From Opitutaceae bacterium UBA2377 (lineage in GTDB: Bacteria; Verrucomicrobiota; Verrucomicrobiia; Opitutales; Opitutaceae): a stretch of DNA of 64,000 nt. Shown one piece after another: positions 35,530 to 44,219 of the stretch (its first letter is position 1; every line of letters starts with the position of its first letter). The stretch lies in the NCBI GenBank assembly GCA_002344205.1, contig DDSZ01000003.1, positions 1 through 64,000 of the forward strand. The letters are read 5' to 3'. The notes beneath the pieces were generated by a model that worked only from the letters and a program-made list of their open reading frames with translations, was not told the origin of the DNA and did not search any database. Made by a program: the position numbers and the translations under genes.

Positions 35530-36876
35530 ATGGCTCACCGCTATCCCGTCATCACCGACCCCGCACGCCCGCAATGGCACTTCGGCCCGCCGGCGTATTG
35601 GATGAACGACCCCAACGGCGCCTGCTGGCACGACGGCTGGTGCCACCTGTTTTACCAGCACAACCCGCACGGCGACGAATGGGGCGACATCCACTGGGGG
35701 CACGCCCGCAGTCGCGACCTCGTGCAATGGGAGCATCTTCCGCTGGCCCTGCATCCGCAGCCCGGCGCCGGGGAAAAGCACTGCTACTCCGGCTGCCTCG
35801 CCTTCACGGATGCCGGCGCGCCGCGCATTCTCTACACGAGCGTCAAAGCCGATCCCGCCGCCCCTGCCAACCAGGTGCCGGCCACGCCCGCCGATCCCGG
35901 CTGGCGGACGTGGACCCAGCACGTCGCGACGCCCGTTCTCGATCTGTCCACGCACGGCGGCCCGGCCTTCGACCGCGACTGGCGCGACCCCTTCGTCTTT
36001 CGCGAGGCCGGGCGCACCTTCCTGATCCTGGGCGCGACGCTCGGCGACGAAACCGTCATCCCGCTCTACGAGAATCCCGCGGGCGACCTGCAGCAGTGGC
36101 ATTACCGCGGCATCATCCATCGCGCGCCGCGCAGTCAGACCGTCTTTCTGGAATGTCCCAACCTCGTCCGTCTGGGCGACAAATGGCTGCTGCTCACTTC
36201 CCCTTGCCGCGAGGTCGAGTGGCACAGCGGCACGCTCGATCTGGAAACCTGTCGCTTTCACCCCGAGCGCACGGGCGTGGTGGACGCCAGCGACCACTAT
36301 TACGCCACTCATCCGGCCGCAGATCCGACCGGCCGCACCGTGCTTTTCGGTTGGGCGCAAAAATTCCCGAAGCACCGCGGCTGGAACGGCTGCCTCGGCG
36401 TGCCCCGTCGCGTCTGGCTCGATGAAGATGGCTGGTTTTGCAGCGAGCCCGTGGCCGAACTCGCCGCCCTGCGCACCGGCGAAACCGCTTGGGCGGCGCA
36501 AACCTTGTCATCAACCCCGCTGTCGCTGCCCCTGCCCGCCGGTGCGCGACACGAGGGAGAGATCACGCTTGCGCGCCCGGCGGCGGCCACAATCACGTTC
36601 GCCATCGCCGGCATCACGGTCGCCATCGGCCCGGCCGGCGTGCAATTCGACCAACGCCCGCCGGTCCCGCTGCCGGCCGGCGAAACCGGCCTGCAACTCC
36701 GCTGGTTGCTCGACGGCTCGCTGCTCGAGGTGTTCGTCAGCGCCCGCGCGGCCTACACGCGTGTCGTCGCTTTTCCGGTTGCCGCCACCGCCACCCTGAC
36801 CGCGACCAACGGCCCGGTGCAGCTGGTTGCCGGCACAAGCTGGACGCTGCGCGCCGCGCCGTCCACTGTCGCCTGA
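35530..36876 (+). CDS. Glycoside hydrolase family 32 protein (sucrose/fructan hydrolase)
   Basis: A 448-residue retaining beta-fructosidase. The N-terminal five-bladed propeller carries all three catalytic motifs: WMNDPNG with nucleophile D27, DWRDPFVF with the transition-state stabiliser, and FLECPNLV with the acid/base glutamate. A C-terminal beta-sandwich (about 310-445) ends with LDGSLLEVFVS, the usual GH32 tail. There is no signal peptide, so the substrate is likely an imported sucrose or short fructan. The cosituated glycerate kinase and isomerase fit sugar catabolism. Confidence 0.95.
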   Translation: MAHRYPVITDPARPQWHFGPPAYWMNDPNGACWHDGWCHLFYQHNPHGDEWGDIHWGHARSRDLVQWEHLPLALHPQPGAGEKHCYSGCLAFTDAGAPRILYTSVKADPAAPANQVPATPADPGWRTWTQHVATPVLDLSTHGGPAFDRDWRDPFVFREAGRTFLILGATLGDETVIPLYENPAGDLQQWHYRGIIHRAPRSQTVFLECPNLVRLGDKWLLLTSPCREVEWHSGTLDLETCRFHPERTGVVDASDHYYATHPAADPTGRTVLFGWAQKFPKHRGWNGCLGVPRRVWLDEDGWFCSEPVAELAALRTGETAWAAQTLSSTPLSLPLPAGARHEGEITLARPAAATITFAIAGITVAIGPAGVQFDQRPPVPLPAGETGLQLRWLLDGSLLEVFVSARAAYTRVVAFPVAATATLTATNGPVQLVAGTSWTLRAAPSTVA

Positions 36877-36878
36877 TC

Positions 36879-37115
36879 ATGTCCGACTTGCCCCCGCTTC
36901 CCTCCGCGCCGCGCCCCGGGCTCTACCGGCATTACAAAGGCCGCGATTACCGCGTGCTCGGGCTCGCCCGGCACTCCGAGTCGCTTGAGCCGGTCGTCGT
37001 CTATCAGGCTCTCTACGGCGAACACGGCCTCTGGGTCCGGCCGCACGCCATGTTTCTGGAAACCGTGAGCCACGCCGACTGCACCGTCCCGCGGTTCGCC
37101 CGCATCGGAGACTGA
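36879..37115 (+). CDS. DUF1653 domain-containing protein
   Basis: A 78-residue protein with the DUF1653 core: GLYRHYKGRDYRVLGLARHS, ESLEPVVVYQALYG and LWVRPHAMFLETV. It starts two bases after the GH32 stop and ends seven bases before the glycerate kinase start, so it is an operon member. The family is widespread, small and functionally unknown. Confidence 0.9.
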   Translation: MSDLPPLPSAPRPGLYRHYKGRDYRVLGLARHSESLEPVVVYQALYGEHGLWVRPHAMFLETVSHADCTVPRFARIGD

Positions 37116-37122
37116 ACCGCCC

Positions 37123-38289
37123 ATGCGCGTCCTCCTCGCCTTCGACAAATTCAAGGATTCCCTGACCGCGCCCCAAGCCTGCGCCGCCGCCGCCGCCGCC
37201 TTGCGCGAACGGCATCCGGACTGGTCGCTCGACGAATGCCCGCTTGCCGACGGCGGCGAGGGTTTCGCCCCCATTCTCACCCGCGCCGCTGGCGGGGTTC
37301 CGCTCATGCACGAAGTCGCCGGACCGCGCGGCCGGCCGGTCGCCGCCGGCTTCGGCCTCGTGCCACTGGCAAACATTCCCTCTGCAGCCCGCGCTCTTCT
37401 AAAAATCCAAAATCGAGAACCAAAAATCGAGAATCCCCAAGTCGCCGTCATCGAAATGGCCGCCGCCAGCGGCCTCGCCCTGCTCCCCGACGATCAGCGC
37501 GATCCCTGGCAAACCACCTCGCAGGGCACCGGCGAACTCATCGCCGAGGCCGCACGCCGCGGCGTCGCCGCCGTCCTGCTCGGCGTCGGTGGCAGCGCGA
37601 CCAACGACCTCGGCCTCGGGGCGCTAAGCGCGCTCGGTCTCGGGTTTGCCGATGAATCCGGCGCGCCGCTCACGCCGCCTGCTCCCGCCCATTGGGCCCG
37701 GATCCAACGTCTCACCGGCACAGTCCCGGCCGAACTTCCGCCCATCTTCATCGCCTGCGACGTCACCAACCCCCTGCTCGGCCCGCAGGGCGCGACTGCG
37801 GTTTACGGTCCGCAAAAGGGCTTGCTGCCCGCCGACCTTGCCGGCCTGGAGCACGAATGCGCGCGTCTGGGGCTGATGCTCTGCAACCACTGCGGAAAAC
37901 CCGACGCCCTCATGGCCGCACCCGGGGCCGGGGCGGCCGGCGGCATCGCTTTCGGCCTCATGGCGGCGGCGGGTGCCCGGCTGTTGTCCGGGTTTGATCT
38001 CGTGTCCGCGTGGCTCGATCTCGAACGCCGCATCGCCGCCGCCGACCTCGTGCTCACCGGCGAGGGCCGCTTTGACGCCAGCTCGCTCACCGGCAAAGGC
38101 CCCGGGGCCGTCGCCCGCCGCGCCCTCGCGCTCGGCAAACCCGTGCAGGTCTTCGCCGGGCAGGTTGCCGTCGCCGCTCCCGCCGAAAAACTCCGCTTGC
38201 ACGCCATCACTCCGCCGGATCTGCCCCTCGCCGAAGCGTTGCGAACCGCGTCCGGCTTGCTCACCGCCGCCATCCGGCAACACTGCTGA
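37123..38289 (+). CDS. glxK: Glycerate kinase (GlxK family) with a repeat-derived insert
   Basis: A 388-residue kinase that phosphorylates D-glycerate. Opening block LLAFDKFKDSLTAPQACAAA, then ADGGEGFAPIL, GVGGSATNDLGLGALSALGL, CDVTNPLLGPQGATAVYGPQ KG given in part, and VLTGEGRFDASSLTGKGPGA near the end, which holds the catalytic region. At about residues 92-105 the chain contains LLKIQNREPKIENPQ, encoded by AT-rich tandem copies of CCAAAATCGAGAA. This looks like a repeat inserted in frame in a surface loop. The rest is intact, so activity is probably retained. Confidence 0.92.
   Translation: MRVLLAFDKFKDSLTAPQACAAAAAALRERHPDWSLDECPLADGGEGFAPILTRAAGGVPLMHEVAGPRGRPVAAGFGLVPLANIPSAARALLKIQNREPKIENPQVAVIEMAAASGLALLPDDQRDPWQTTSQGTGELIAEAARRGVAAVLLGVGGSATNDLGLGALSALGLGFADESGAPLTPPAPAHWARIQRLTGTVPAELPPIFIACDVTNPLLGPQGATAVYGPQKGLLPADLAGLEHECARLGLMLCNHCGKPDALMAAPGAGAAGGIAFGLMAAAGARLLSGFDLVSAWLDLERRIAAADLVLTGEGRFDASSLTGKGPGAVARRALALGKPVQVFAGQVAVAAPAEKLRLHAITPPDLPLAEALRTASGLLTAAIRQHC
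37407..37433 (+). repeat. AT-rich tandem repeat inserted in the glycerate kinase gene
   Basis: CCAAAATCGAGAA (37407-37419) is followed directly by CCAAAAATCGAGAA (37420-37433), flanked by AAAAAT and TCCCC. The block is strikingly AT-rich inside a GC-rich gene. It preserves the reading frame and adds Lys/Asn/Glu-rich residues. Confidence 0.8.
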
Positions 38290-38293
38290 ACCC

Positions 38294-38974
38294 ATGCCGC
38301 CCGAGGAACACGCCGATCGCCAGGAACGCCACGCCCGCTTCCGCCGTCTGAAGCAGTTGCTGCGCTTCGTGCCGCGCCGCGCCGTGATGCACAAATACCC
38401 CATTGTCGGCCGCTTTGCCGAGATGGCCCGCAAGCGCGCCTACCTGTGGTCCTTCAAGACGCCGCACATGCGGCCCGCGTTTTACGCCGGGGCGATCCTC
38501 GCGCTCATGCCCGTGCTCGGGGTGCAGATTCCGCTCGCGCTGCTGCTCGCGCTGCTGCTGCGGGCCAATTTTATGGTGATGGCCGCGCTGCAGTTCATCA
38601 CCACCCCTTTCACCGCCGCGCCGGTTTACTACGCCACCCACCAGCTCGGGCGCACCGTCATTGAGGTCTCGGGCTTCGGCCGCAGCGTGGATATCGTCGA
38701 TCATCACGAACCCATGCTCCCTGTCGGCCCCAAGCATCCTCCGCGGCTGGAGGCCGCGAAGGTCAAGCCCGAGCCCGCCAACGGCCCCGTGCCCATCGGC
38801 CGCCGTATCGGCACCGCCATCAACGCCCTCGTCATCGGCGGCGTCATCGCCGGCGCCCTGATCGGTCTGTTGCTCGACCTGCTGTGGCGCTTTGCGCTGG
38901 AGCGCAGCGGCGGGAAACTTTTCCGCCGGCCGTGGCATTACCGCTCGACGGAGCCCACCGGACCCCCAAAGTAA
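38294..38974 (+). CDS. DUF2062 domain-containing membrane protein
   Basis: A 226-residue protein. A basic N-terminus (about 1-55) is followed by the DUF2062 membrane core: YAGAILALMPVLGVQIPLAL, LLALLLRANFMVMAALQFIT and TTPFTAAPVYYATHQLGR. A hydrophilic proline-rich loop and a last membrane helix (INALVIGGVIAGALIGLLLD) complete it. The family is found in many bacteria, sometimes fused to glycosyltransferases, and its function is unknown. It starts four bases after the glycerate kinase stop and six bases before the NamZ-like gene. Confidence 0.87.
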   Translation: MPPEEHADRQERHARFRRLKQLLRFVPRRAVMHKYPIVGRFAEMARKRAYLWSFKTPHMRPAFYAGAILALMPVLGVQIPLALLLALLLRANFMVMAALQFITTPFTAAPVYYATHQLGRTVIEVSGFGRSVDIVDHHEPMLPVGPKHPPRLEAAKVKPEPANGPVPIGRRIGTAINALVIGGVIAGALIGLLLDLLWRFALERSGGKLFRRPWHYRSTEPTGPPK

Positions 38975-38980
38975 CGCGCG

Positions 38981-40387
38981 ATGTCCGGCCGGAAACGCCC
39001 ACTCTTCCCCCAATCAGCCCTGATTTGGTTCGTCCTCACGCTGGGTCTTTTCGGTTGCAGCGCCAGCCAGCCGCCCGCCGCGCCGCCCCCGGGCGCCGCC
39101 CCCAGCCGGCCCGAATTTGTCGCGCCGCAGATCACCGCCGCCAGCCCGCCGGTCTCGACCCAGGCCGCGCCTTTTCCCGTCATGCTCGGTATCGATGTGC
39201 TGGAGTCGCAGGACTTCGCCGCCGTAAAGGGCAAGCGTATCGGTCTCCTCACCCATCCCGCCGGCGTCAACCGCCGCGGCGAAAGCACGGTGGATGTCCT
39301 CCGTCGCGCCCCGGGCGTGCAACTGGTCGCGCTCTTCGGTCCCGAGCACGGCATCTACGGCGACGAAAAGGCCGAGGTGAAAATCCCCGACCGCCGGGAT
39401 CCCCGCACCGGCCTCCCGGTTTACTCGCTCTACGGCTCCACCCGCAAACCCACGCCGGAGATGCTCCGCGGCCTCAATGCCGTCGTCGTGGACCTGCAGG
39501 ATGTCGGCACGCGCAGCTACACCTATGTCAGCGCCATGCTCTACACCATGGCCGCCTGCTTCGAGAACAACGTCGAGGTCATCATCCTCGACCGCCCGAA
39601 TCCCCTCGGCGGCTACAAGGTGGACGGTCCGCCGCTCGACGCGCAGTGGAAGAGCTACGTCGGTGCGTTCCGCGTGCCCTATGTCCACGGTCTCACCATC
39701 GGCGAACTCGCGCGCATGGCCAAGGATTCGCCCGGCGTCATGCAGGTGCCCAACGCCATCAATGTTTCCGAGGAGGTCCGCCAGCGCGGCAAGCTCACCG
39801 TCATCCCCATGCGTGGCTGGCGCCGCAGCATGCGCTGGCCCGAGACCGGCCTGAAATGGGTGCCGACCTCGCCGATGGTGCAGGATTTCTCCGCCGTCAT
39901 CGGCTACGCCATGGTCGGCCTCGGCACCTACTTCGACACGCGCGTCGGCTTCGACATCGGCTTCCGCCACGGCGTGGGCCCGCAATACGCCTTCCGCGGT
40001 CTCTCCCACCGCACCGTCCGCAGCGAGGCGCTGGAGGCCGAGCTCCGCGCGATGAATCTCCCCGGCCTCTCCTTTCGCCGCGTCAGCGTGCCCGGCCGCG
40101 ACGGCCGCCCGCAGACCGGCGTCTTCGTCGAGATCAGCGATTGGGACGAATGGAACCCCACCGAGCTGAGCTTCCACCTCATGCGGCTCGGCATCAAGTT
40201 CGACCCGCGCAACCCCTTTCGCTCCGGCGACGCCGGCGGCTTCCTGCGCCACATGGGCTCGACTGCATTTTACGAGGCGCTGAAGCGCGACGGCGTCCGC
40301 ACCAACGTCGAGGGCTGGTTCCGCCAGTGGCAGGAACAGGCGAAAGTCTACCAGCAACAGAGCCGGCGTTTCTGGCTGTATTATTGA
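38981..40387 (+). CDS. DUF1343 lipoprotein, NamZ-like exo-beta-N-acetylmuramidase
   Basis: A 468-residue lipoprotein. The signal peptide ends in the lipobox LFGC (C26). A Pro/Ala-rich tether follows, then the DUF1343 domain: FPVMLGIDVLESQDFAAVKG, RIGLLTHPAGVNRRGE, LFGPEHGIYGDEKAEV, VVVDLQDVGTRSYTYVSAML and ILDRPNPLGGYKVDGP. Members of this family (CAZy GH171) release N-acetylmuramic acid from the end of peptidoglycan chains. It would act in the periplasm on wall fragments. No MurQ/AnmK-type gene adjoins it, so recycling is inferred only. Confidence 0.92.
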   Translation: MSGRKRPLFPQSALIWFVLTLGLFGCSASQPPAAPPPGAAPSRPEFVAPQITAASPPVSTQAAPFPVMLGIDVLESQDFAAVKGKRIGLLTHPAGVNRRGESTVDVLRRAPGVQLVALFGPEHGIYGDEKAEVKIPDRRDPRTGLPVYSLYGSTRKPTPEMLRGLNAVVVDLQDVGTRSYTYVSAMLYTMAACFENNVEVIILDRPNPLGGYKVDGPPLDAQWKSYVGAFRVPYVHGLTIGELARMAKDSPGVMQVPNAINVSEEVRQRGKLTVIPMRGWRRSMRWPETGLKWVPTSPMVQDFSAVIGYAMVGLGTYFDTRVGFDIGFRHGVGPQYAFRGLSHRTVRSEALEAELRAMNLPGLSFRRVSVPGRDGRPQTGVFVEISDWDEWNPTELSFHLMRLGIKFDPRNPFRSGDAGGFLRHMGSTAFYEALKRDGVRTNVEGWFRQWQEQAKVYQQQSRRFWLYY

Positions 40388-40390
40388 GCC

Positions 40391-41395
40391 ATGCCGCCCA
40401 TCCGCTCGCTCCTGGTCGCCCTCACCCCGCAGGAGCGGGAGCGCTTTCTCCCCGGGCAACTCGCGGCTGAAGTCCCCGCGCTCGCGACGGAGCTGCACTT
40501 CCTCGATCCGGCGGAGCTCGGCCGCGATGGTTTTTTCGCCCGGCTCGCGCAGCTCGATCCCGAGGTCCTCCTCGGCGGCTGGCAGTTGCAGTCGCTTCCC
40601 GCCGCGCTGCCGCCGTCGCTGCGCTACCTGTGCTACCTCACCGGCTCCGTCCGCCGGCTCGTCACCCGCGCCCAGATCGAGCAGGGCTTCCTCGTCACCA
40701 ATTGGGGCGGCACCATCAGCCGCACCGTCGCCGAGTGCGCGCTTTACCACGTGCTCGCCTGCCTGCGCCGCGGCCCGCACTGGACCTTTACGCTCCACCA
40801 CGAGGGCGGCTGGCGCGATGGCTTCGACGAGGTGCGCTCGCTCTTCGGCCGCAGCGTCGGCCTGCACGGTTACGGCTCCGTCGCCCGCGAATTCCTGAAA
40901 CTCATCCGGCCTTTCGATTGCCGCGTGGAGGTCTTCGCGCCCGATTTTGATGCCGCTGCCGCCGCGCGCACCGGCGCGAATTGCGCCGTCTCACTGGAAT
41001 CGCTCTTCGCCGGCAACGACATCATCGTCGAGTTCGCCCCGCTCAACCCCGCCACCACCGGCGTCGTCACCGAGAAACTTCTCCGGCTTATCCGGCCCGG
41101 CGGCGTCTTCGTGAACACCGCCCGCGCCGCCATCACCGACGAAACCGCGCTCCTCCGCGTCGCGACCGAGGGCCGGATTGCCGTGGGCCTCGATGTCTTC
41201 GTGCAGGAGCCGCTGCCGCCCGACAGCCCTTGGCGCGGCCTGCGCAACGCCAGCCTCACCCCGCACATCGCCGGCCCGACCGTGGACCGCTACCCCGACG
41301 CCGGCGCCTTCGCCTTGAAAAATCTCCGCGCCTACGCCGAGGGCCGCCCCCTCGAAGCCGTCGTCACCCCGGCGATCTACGACCAGTCCACGTAA
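40391..41395 (+). CDS. D-isomer-specific 2-hydroxyacid dehydrogenase
   Basis: A 334-residue NAD-dependent dehydrogenase. The cofactor site is SVGLHGYGSVAREFLKLIRP, a GxGxxA variant. The catalytic arginine lies near FVNTARAAITDETALLRV, and the glutamate/histidine pair is represented by QEPLPPDSPWRGLRNASLTP followed by HIAGPT. Domain order fits the family. It could oxidise or reduce glycerate-like or sugar-derived hydroxyacids, which would connect it with the glycerate kinase in the same run. It starts three bases after the NamZ-like stop. Confidence 0.9.
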   Translation: MPPIRSLLVALTPQERERFLPGQLAAEVPALATELHFLDPAELGRDGFFARLAQLDPEVLLGGWQLQSLPAALPPSLRYLCYLTGSVRRLVTRAQIEQGFLVTNWGGTISRTVAECALYHVLACLRRGPHWTFTLHHEGGWRDGFDEVRSLFGRSVGLHGYGSVAREFLKLIRPFDCRVEVFAPDFDAAAAARTGANCAVSLESLFAGNDIIVEFAPLNPATTGVVTEKLLRLIRPGGVFVNTARAAITDETALLRVATEGRIAVGLDVFVQEPLPPDSPWRGLRNASLTPHIAGPTVDRYPDAGAFALKNLRAYAEGRPLEAVVTPAIYDQST

Positions 41396-41406
41396 AGCCA
41401 CCCCGG

Positions 41407-41446
41407 GGTAGGGCGGCTTATCCCCAAGCCGCCGCGGGCGACGCCC
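41407..41446. repeat. Palindromic REP-like element, third copy
   Basis: GGTAGGGCGGCTTATCC begins a 27-base unit at 41407-41433 related to the two arms at 28009-28085. It folds as GGCGGCTT/AAGCCGCC, with compensatory base changes relative to the other copies. A second hairpin GGGCG-A-CGCCC follows at 41436-41446. It lies just after the dehydrogenase stop and could also act as a transcription terminator. Confidence 0.7.
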
Positions 41447-41551
41447 GCCCGATCTCCCCTGACGCACAAAGCACTTGCCGCCACCGGCATTTGCGCGAAA
41501 AAACTCACCCCGTCCGTCGCCCCAACCTCTAACCCCCGACCCTTCGCATTT

Positions 41552-42595
41552 ATGCCGAGACCCGTCACTCTGTTCACCGGCCAATGGGCCGACCTGCCCC
41601 TCGAAAAACTCGCCCCGCTCGTCAAGTCGATGGGCTACGACGGCGTCGAGCTCGCCTGCTGGGGCGACCACTTCGATGTCGATGCCGCCGTCAGCTCGAA
41701 GAAATATGTCCACGACAAATGGGCGCTGCTCAAGGCCCACGGCCTCACCTGCTACGCCATCTCCAGCCATCTCGTCGGCCAGGCCATCTGCGACAACATC
41801 GACGAGCGCCACCAGGCCATCCTTCCGCCCGATGTCTGGGGCAACGGTGACCCGGAGGGCGTCCGCAAGCGCGCCGCGCGCAAGATGATCACCGCCGCCA
41901 AGGCCGCGCGCGCCTTCTTCGACGCCAAGCCCGGCCGCAAGTCCACCGACGACTTCCCCGCCGTCGTCAACGGCTTCACCGGCTCCTCCATCTGGCACTC
42001 GATCTACGCCTTCCCGCCGACCTCGCAGGCCTACTGGGACAAGGGCTTCGCCGACTTCGGCAAACGCTTCGGCCCGATCCTCGAGGCTTTCGACAAGGTC
42101 AACGTCAACTTCGCCCTCGAGGTGCACCCCACCGAGATCGCGTTCGACATCGCCTCCTCGCAGCGCGCCATCGCCGCCGTGAAGGGCCACCGGCGCTTCG
42201 GTTTCAACTACGACCCCTCGCACCTCGGCTACCAAGGCGTGGACTACGTAAAGTTCATCCGCACCTTCGGCGACCGCCTCTACCACGTCCACATGAAGGA
42301 CGTGTGGTGGGGCCACGGCGACGGCAGCGTCGGCGTCTTCGGCGGCCACGTGAGCTTCGGCGACGCCCGCCGCTTCTGGGACTTCCGCTCCCTCGGCCAC
42401 GGCGACATCAAGTTTGAGGACATCATCGTCGCGCTCAACGACGTCGGCTACCGCGGCCCTCTCTCTGTCGAGTGGGAAGACAGCCGCATGGACCGTGTCC
42501 ACGGCGCCACCGAGGCCGCCGCCTTCGTCCGTAAAACCGACTTCCCCTCCAGCGCCCTCGCCTTCGACGCGCAGTTCGACAAAAAGAATCAGTAA
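41552..42595 (+). CDS. Sugar phosphate isomerase/epimerase (AP endonuclease 2/TIM-barrel family)
   Basis: A 347-residue TIM-barrel protein: [104 protein letters not shown] and [20 protein letters not shown]. Glutamate, aspartate and histidine residues in these blocks form the metal site. It is paired with a Gfo/Idh oxidoreductase 81 bases downstream, the usual arrangement for inositol- or keto-sugar catabolism in this phylum. The exact sugar is not known. Confidence 0.9.
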   Translation: MPRPVTLFTGQWADLPLEKLAPLVKSMGYDGVELACWGDHFDVDAAVSSKKYVHDKWALLKAHGLTCYAISSHLVGQAICDNIDERHQAILPPDVWGNGDPEGVRKRAARKMITAAKAARAFFDAKPGRKSTDDFPAVVNGFTGSSIWHSIYAFPPTSQAYWDKGFADFGKRFGPILEAFDKVNVNFALEVHPTEIAFDIASSQRAIAAVKGHRRFGFNYDPSHLGYQGVDYVKFIRTFGDRLYHVHMKDVWWGHGDGSVGVFGGHVSFGDARRFWDFRSLGHGDIKFEDIIVALNDVGYRGPLSVEWEDSRMDRVHGATEAAAFVRKTDFPSSALAFDAQFDKKNQ

Positions 42596-42600
42596 TTTTT

Positions 42601-42660
42601 GCCACGGAGACACGGAGGCACGGAGGAACACATCTCTCCGCGTCTCCGCGCCTCCGTGGC
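42601..42660. repeat. Long imperfect hairpin of the CACGGAGGCACGGAG repeat type
   Basis: A left arm at 42601-42625 (starting GCCACGGAGACACGGAGG) can pair imperfectly with a right arm at 42636-42660 (ending GCGCCTCCGTGGC). It fills the gap between the isomerase and oxidoreductase genes. Related sequence CACGGAGGCACAGAG lies in both 200-bp repeats near 49 and 50 kb. It may be a dispersed element or stabilise the 3' end of the isomerase message. Confidence 0.75.
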
Positions 42661-42676
42661 CAACTCTAATAAAATT

Positions 42677-43834
42677 ATGCAAAGAAAACTCCGTTACGGC
42701 ATGATTGGCGGCGGCCAGGGCGCCTTCATTGGCGCCGTGCACCGCATCGCCGCGCACATGGACGGCAAGGCCCGCCTCGTCGCCGGCGCCTTCTCCTCCG
42801 ACCCCGCCCGCTCCAAGGCCTCCGCCGCCGAGCTCTTCGTCAAACCTGAGCGCGCCTACGGCTCCTACGTTGAGATGGCGAAGGCCGAGGCGAAGATGCC
42901 CGCCGACAAGCGCCTCGACTTCGTCGTCATCGTCACGCCCAACCACCAGCACTTCCCGCCCGCGAAGCTCTTCCTTGAGGCCGGCTTCAACGTCATCCTC
43001 GACAAGCCCGCCACCTTCAACCTCGCCGAGGCCAAGCAGCTCCGCGCCATCGTGAAGAAGTCGAAGAAAGTCTTCGTCCTCACGCACAACTACACCGGCA
43101 ACGTCATGGTGAAGCAGGCGCGCGAGCTCGTGCGCAACGGCACCGTCGGCCAGATCCGCAAGGTCGTCGTCGAATATCCGCAGGGCTGGCTCTCCACCTT
43201 CCTCGAAGGCGAAAACCAGAAGCAGGCCGCCTGGCGCACCGACCCCAAGCGCTCCGGCGCCGCCGGCTGCATGGGCGACATCGGCACGCACGCCGAGAAC
43301 CTCGCCCGCTACATCACCGGCCTGGAGATCGACTCCCTCTGCGCCGACCTCACGACCTTCGTCAAGGGCCGCAAGCTCGACGACGACGGCAATGTCCTCC
43401 TCCGCTTCAAGGGCGGCGCCAAAGGCGTGCTCCACTCCTCGCAAATCTGCATCGGCGACGAAAACATGCTCAACATCCGCGTCTATGGCACCAAGGCCGG
43501 ACTCGAATGGCGGCAGGAATTCCCCAACGAACTCGTCGTCAAATACGGCGACAAGCCCCGCGAGATCTGGCGGCGCGGCAACGGCTATATCTCCGAGCAC
43601 GGGAAAAAATTCACGCGCATCCCCTTCGGCCACCCCGAGGGTTACCTCGAAGCCTTCGCCAACATCTACTTGGAAGCCTTCCGCGCCATCGAGGCCGAAC
43701 TCAAAGGCAAGCCACAGCCAAAAGATCTGGACTTCCCGACCATCGACGACGGCGTGCACGGCATGGCCTTCATCGAGACCGTGGTCCGCAGTTCCAAGCT
43801 CGGCGCCAAGTGGGTGAAGTTCCCGAAAGTCTGA
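42677..43834 (+). CDS. Gfo/Idh/MocA family oxidoreductase
   Basis: A 385-residue NAD(P)-dependent oxidoreductase from ATG 42677. The Rossmann N-terminal motif is [20 protein letters not shown]; then [20 protein letters not shown] and the EKP-like motif [20 protein letters not shown], where aspartate replaces the common glutamate. The alpha/beta C-terminal domain contains [20 protein letters not shown] with the catalytic Asp/His region. It probably works with the preceding isomerase on an oxidised sugar or inositol. An upstream in-frame start at 42599 falls inside the hairpin repeat and is unlikely. Confidence 0.93.
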   Translation: MQRKLRYGMIGGGQGAFIGAVHRIAAHMDGKARLVAGAFSSDPARSKASAAELFVKPERAYGSYVEMAKAEAKMPADKRLDFVVIVTPNHQHFPPAKLFLEAGFNVILDKPATFNLAEAKQLRAIVKKSKKVFVLTHNYTGNVMVKQARELVRNGTVGQIRKVVVEYPQGWLSTFLEGENQKQAAWRTDPKRSGAAGCMGDIGTHAENLARYITGLEIDSLCADLTTFVKGRKLDDDGNVLLRFKGGAKGVLHSSQICIGDENMLNIRVYGTKAGLEWRQEFPNELVVKYGDKPREIWRRGNGYISEHGKKFTRIPFGHPEGYLEAFANIYLEAFRAIEAELKGKPQPKDLDFPTIDDGVHGMAFIETVVRSSKLGAKWVKFPKV

Positions 43835-44206
43835 GGCGGAATTTTTGACCACAGATCACCCTCCTTCGCCAAGGCTATGGAGGGCAGGCACGGATTCACA
43901 CAGATGATGACGTAGTGGTTTCAGGGCGGGATTGCCTGCCTGTCCTCCGTAGCCTTGGCGAAGGAGGAAGCCTGCCATTATACGTTTTACAGATACTGTC
44001 CGCTTGGCGGATGGTTCTGTGCCACCACGATAAATACGGCGAAGCCGGCCACGTGGACAAAACCGGCCAATACCACGAACCCGGCAACCGCTGAGACAGC
44101 GGTTCCTAAACCGACCGCCTACCGACTCGAACCTCATGGCACGCCAGCTACAAAGCCAGACTCCCGCTTAAGCGTCTTACTTACGCTGAACGTGATAGTG
44201 CAGGAT
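43835..44206. other. Gene-free stretch between the oxidoreductase and ietS
   Basis: This gap of about 370 bases holds the inverted repeat at 43860-43967 and, beyond it, AT-richer sequence. One strand has a short open hydrophobic stretch (minus strand, ending at a TAA at 43987-43989) without a good start codon. I see no convincing gene. It probably marks the junction of the acquired defence genes with the older chromosome. Confidence 0.6.
43860..43967. repeat. Inverted repeat pair of the CCTTCGCCAAGGCTACGGAGG family
   Basis: The left arm (43860-43890) and right arm (43937-43967) are 31 bases each and complementary at all but two positions by eye. The core is CTTCGCCAAGGCTAYGGAGG. They surround 46 bases and would form a large cruciform or a MITE-like unit. 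A single related copy of 27 bases occurs at 51297-51323. No gene lies inside. Confidence 0.85.
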
Positions 44207-44219
44207 CTAGACCTGCACT
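44197..44219. other. Hairpin over the ietS stop codon
   Basis: AGTGCAGG (44197-44204) and CCTGCACT (44212-44219) pair perfectly around a 7-base loop, overlapping the last ietS codons. There is no T-run on the minus strand, so it is not a classical terminator. It may still protect the 3' end of the ietAS message. Confidence 0.45.

Noticed and set aside
37123..38289. Glycerate kinase as a pseudogene because of the repeat insert
   Set aside because: The insert keeps the frame and all flanking family motifs are intact.
39014..40867. A 617-codon open frame on the minus strand
   Set aside because: It is the antisense shadow of the NamZ-like gene; its translation has no recognisable domain.
40991..43852. 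A 953-codon open frame on the minus strand
   Set aside because: It runs antisense through the isomerase and oxidoreductase genes, which have clear family motifs. GC-rich codon bias on the coding strand keeps the opposite frame free of stops.
43987..44109. Hydrophobic short open frame on the minus strand
   Set aside because: It encodes a plausible membrane helix but has no convincing start codon or ribosome-binding site.
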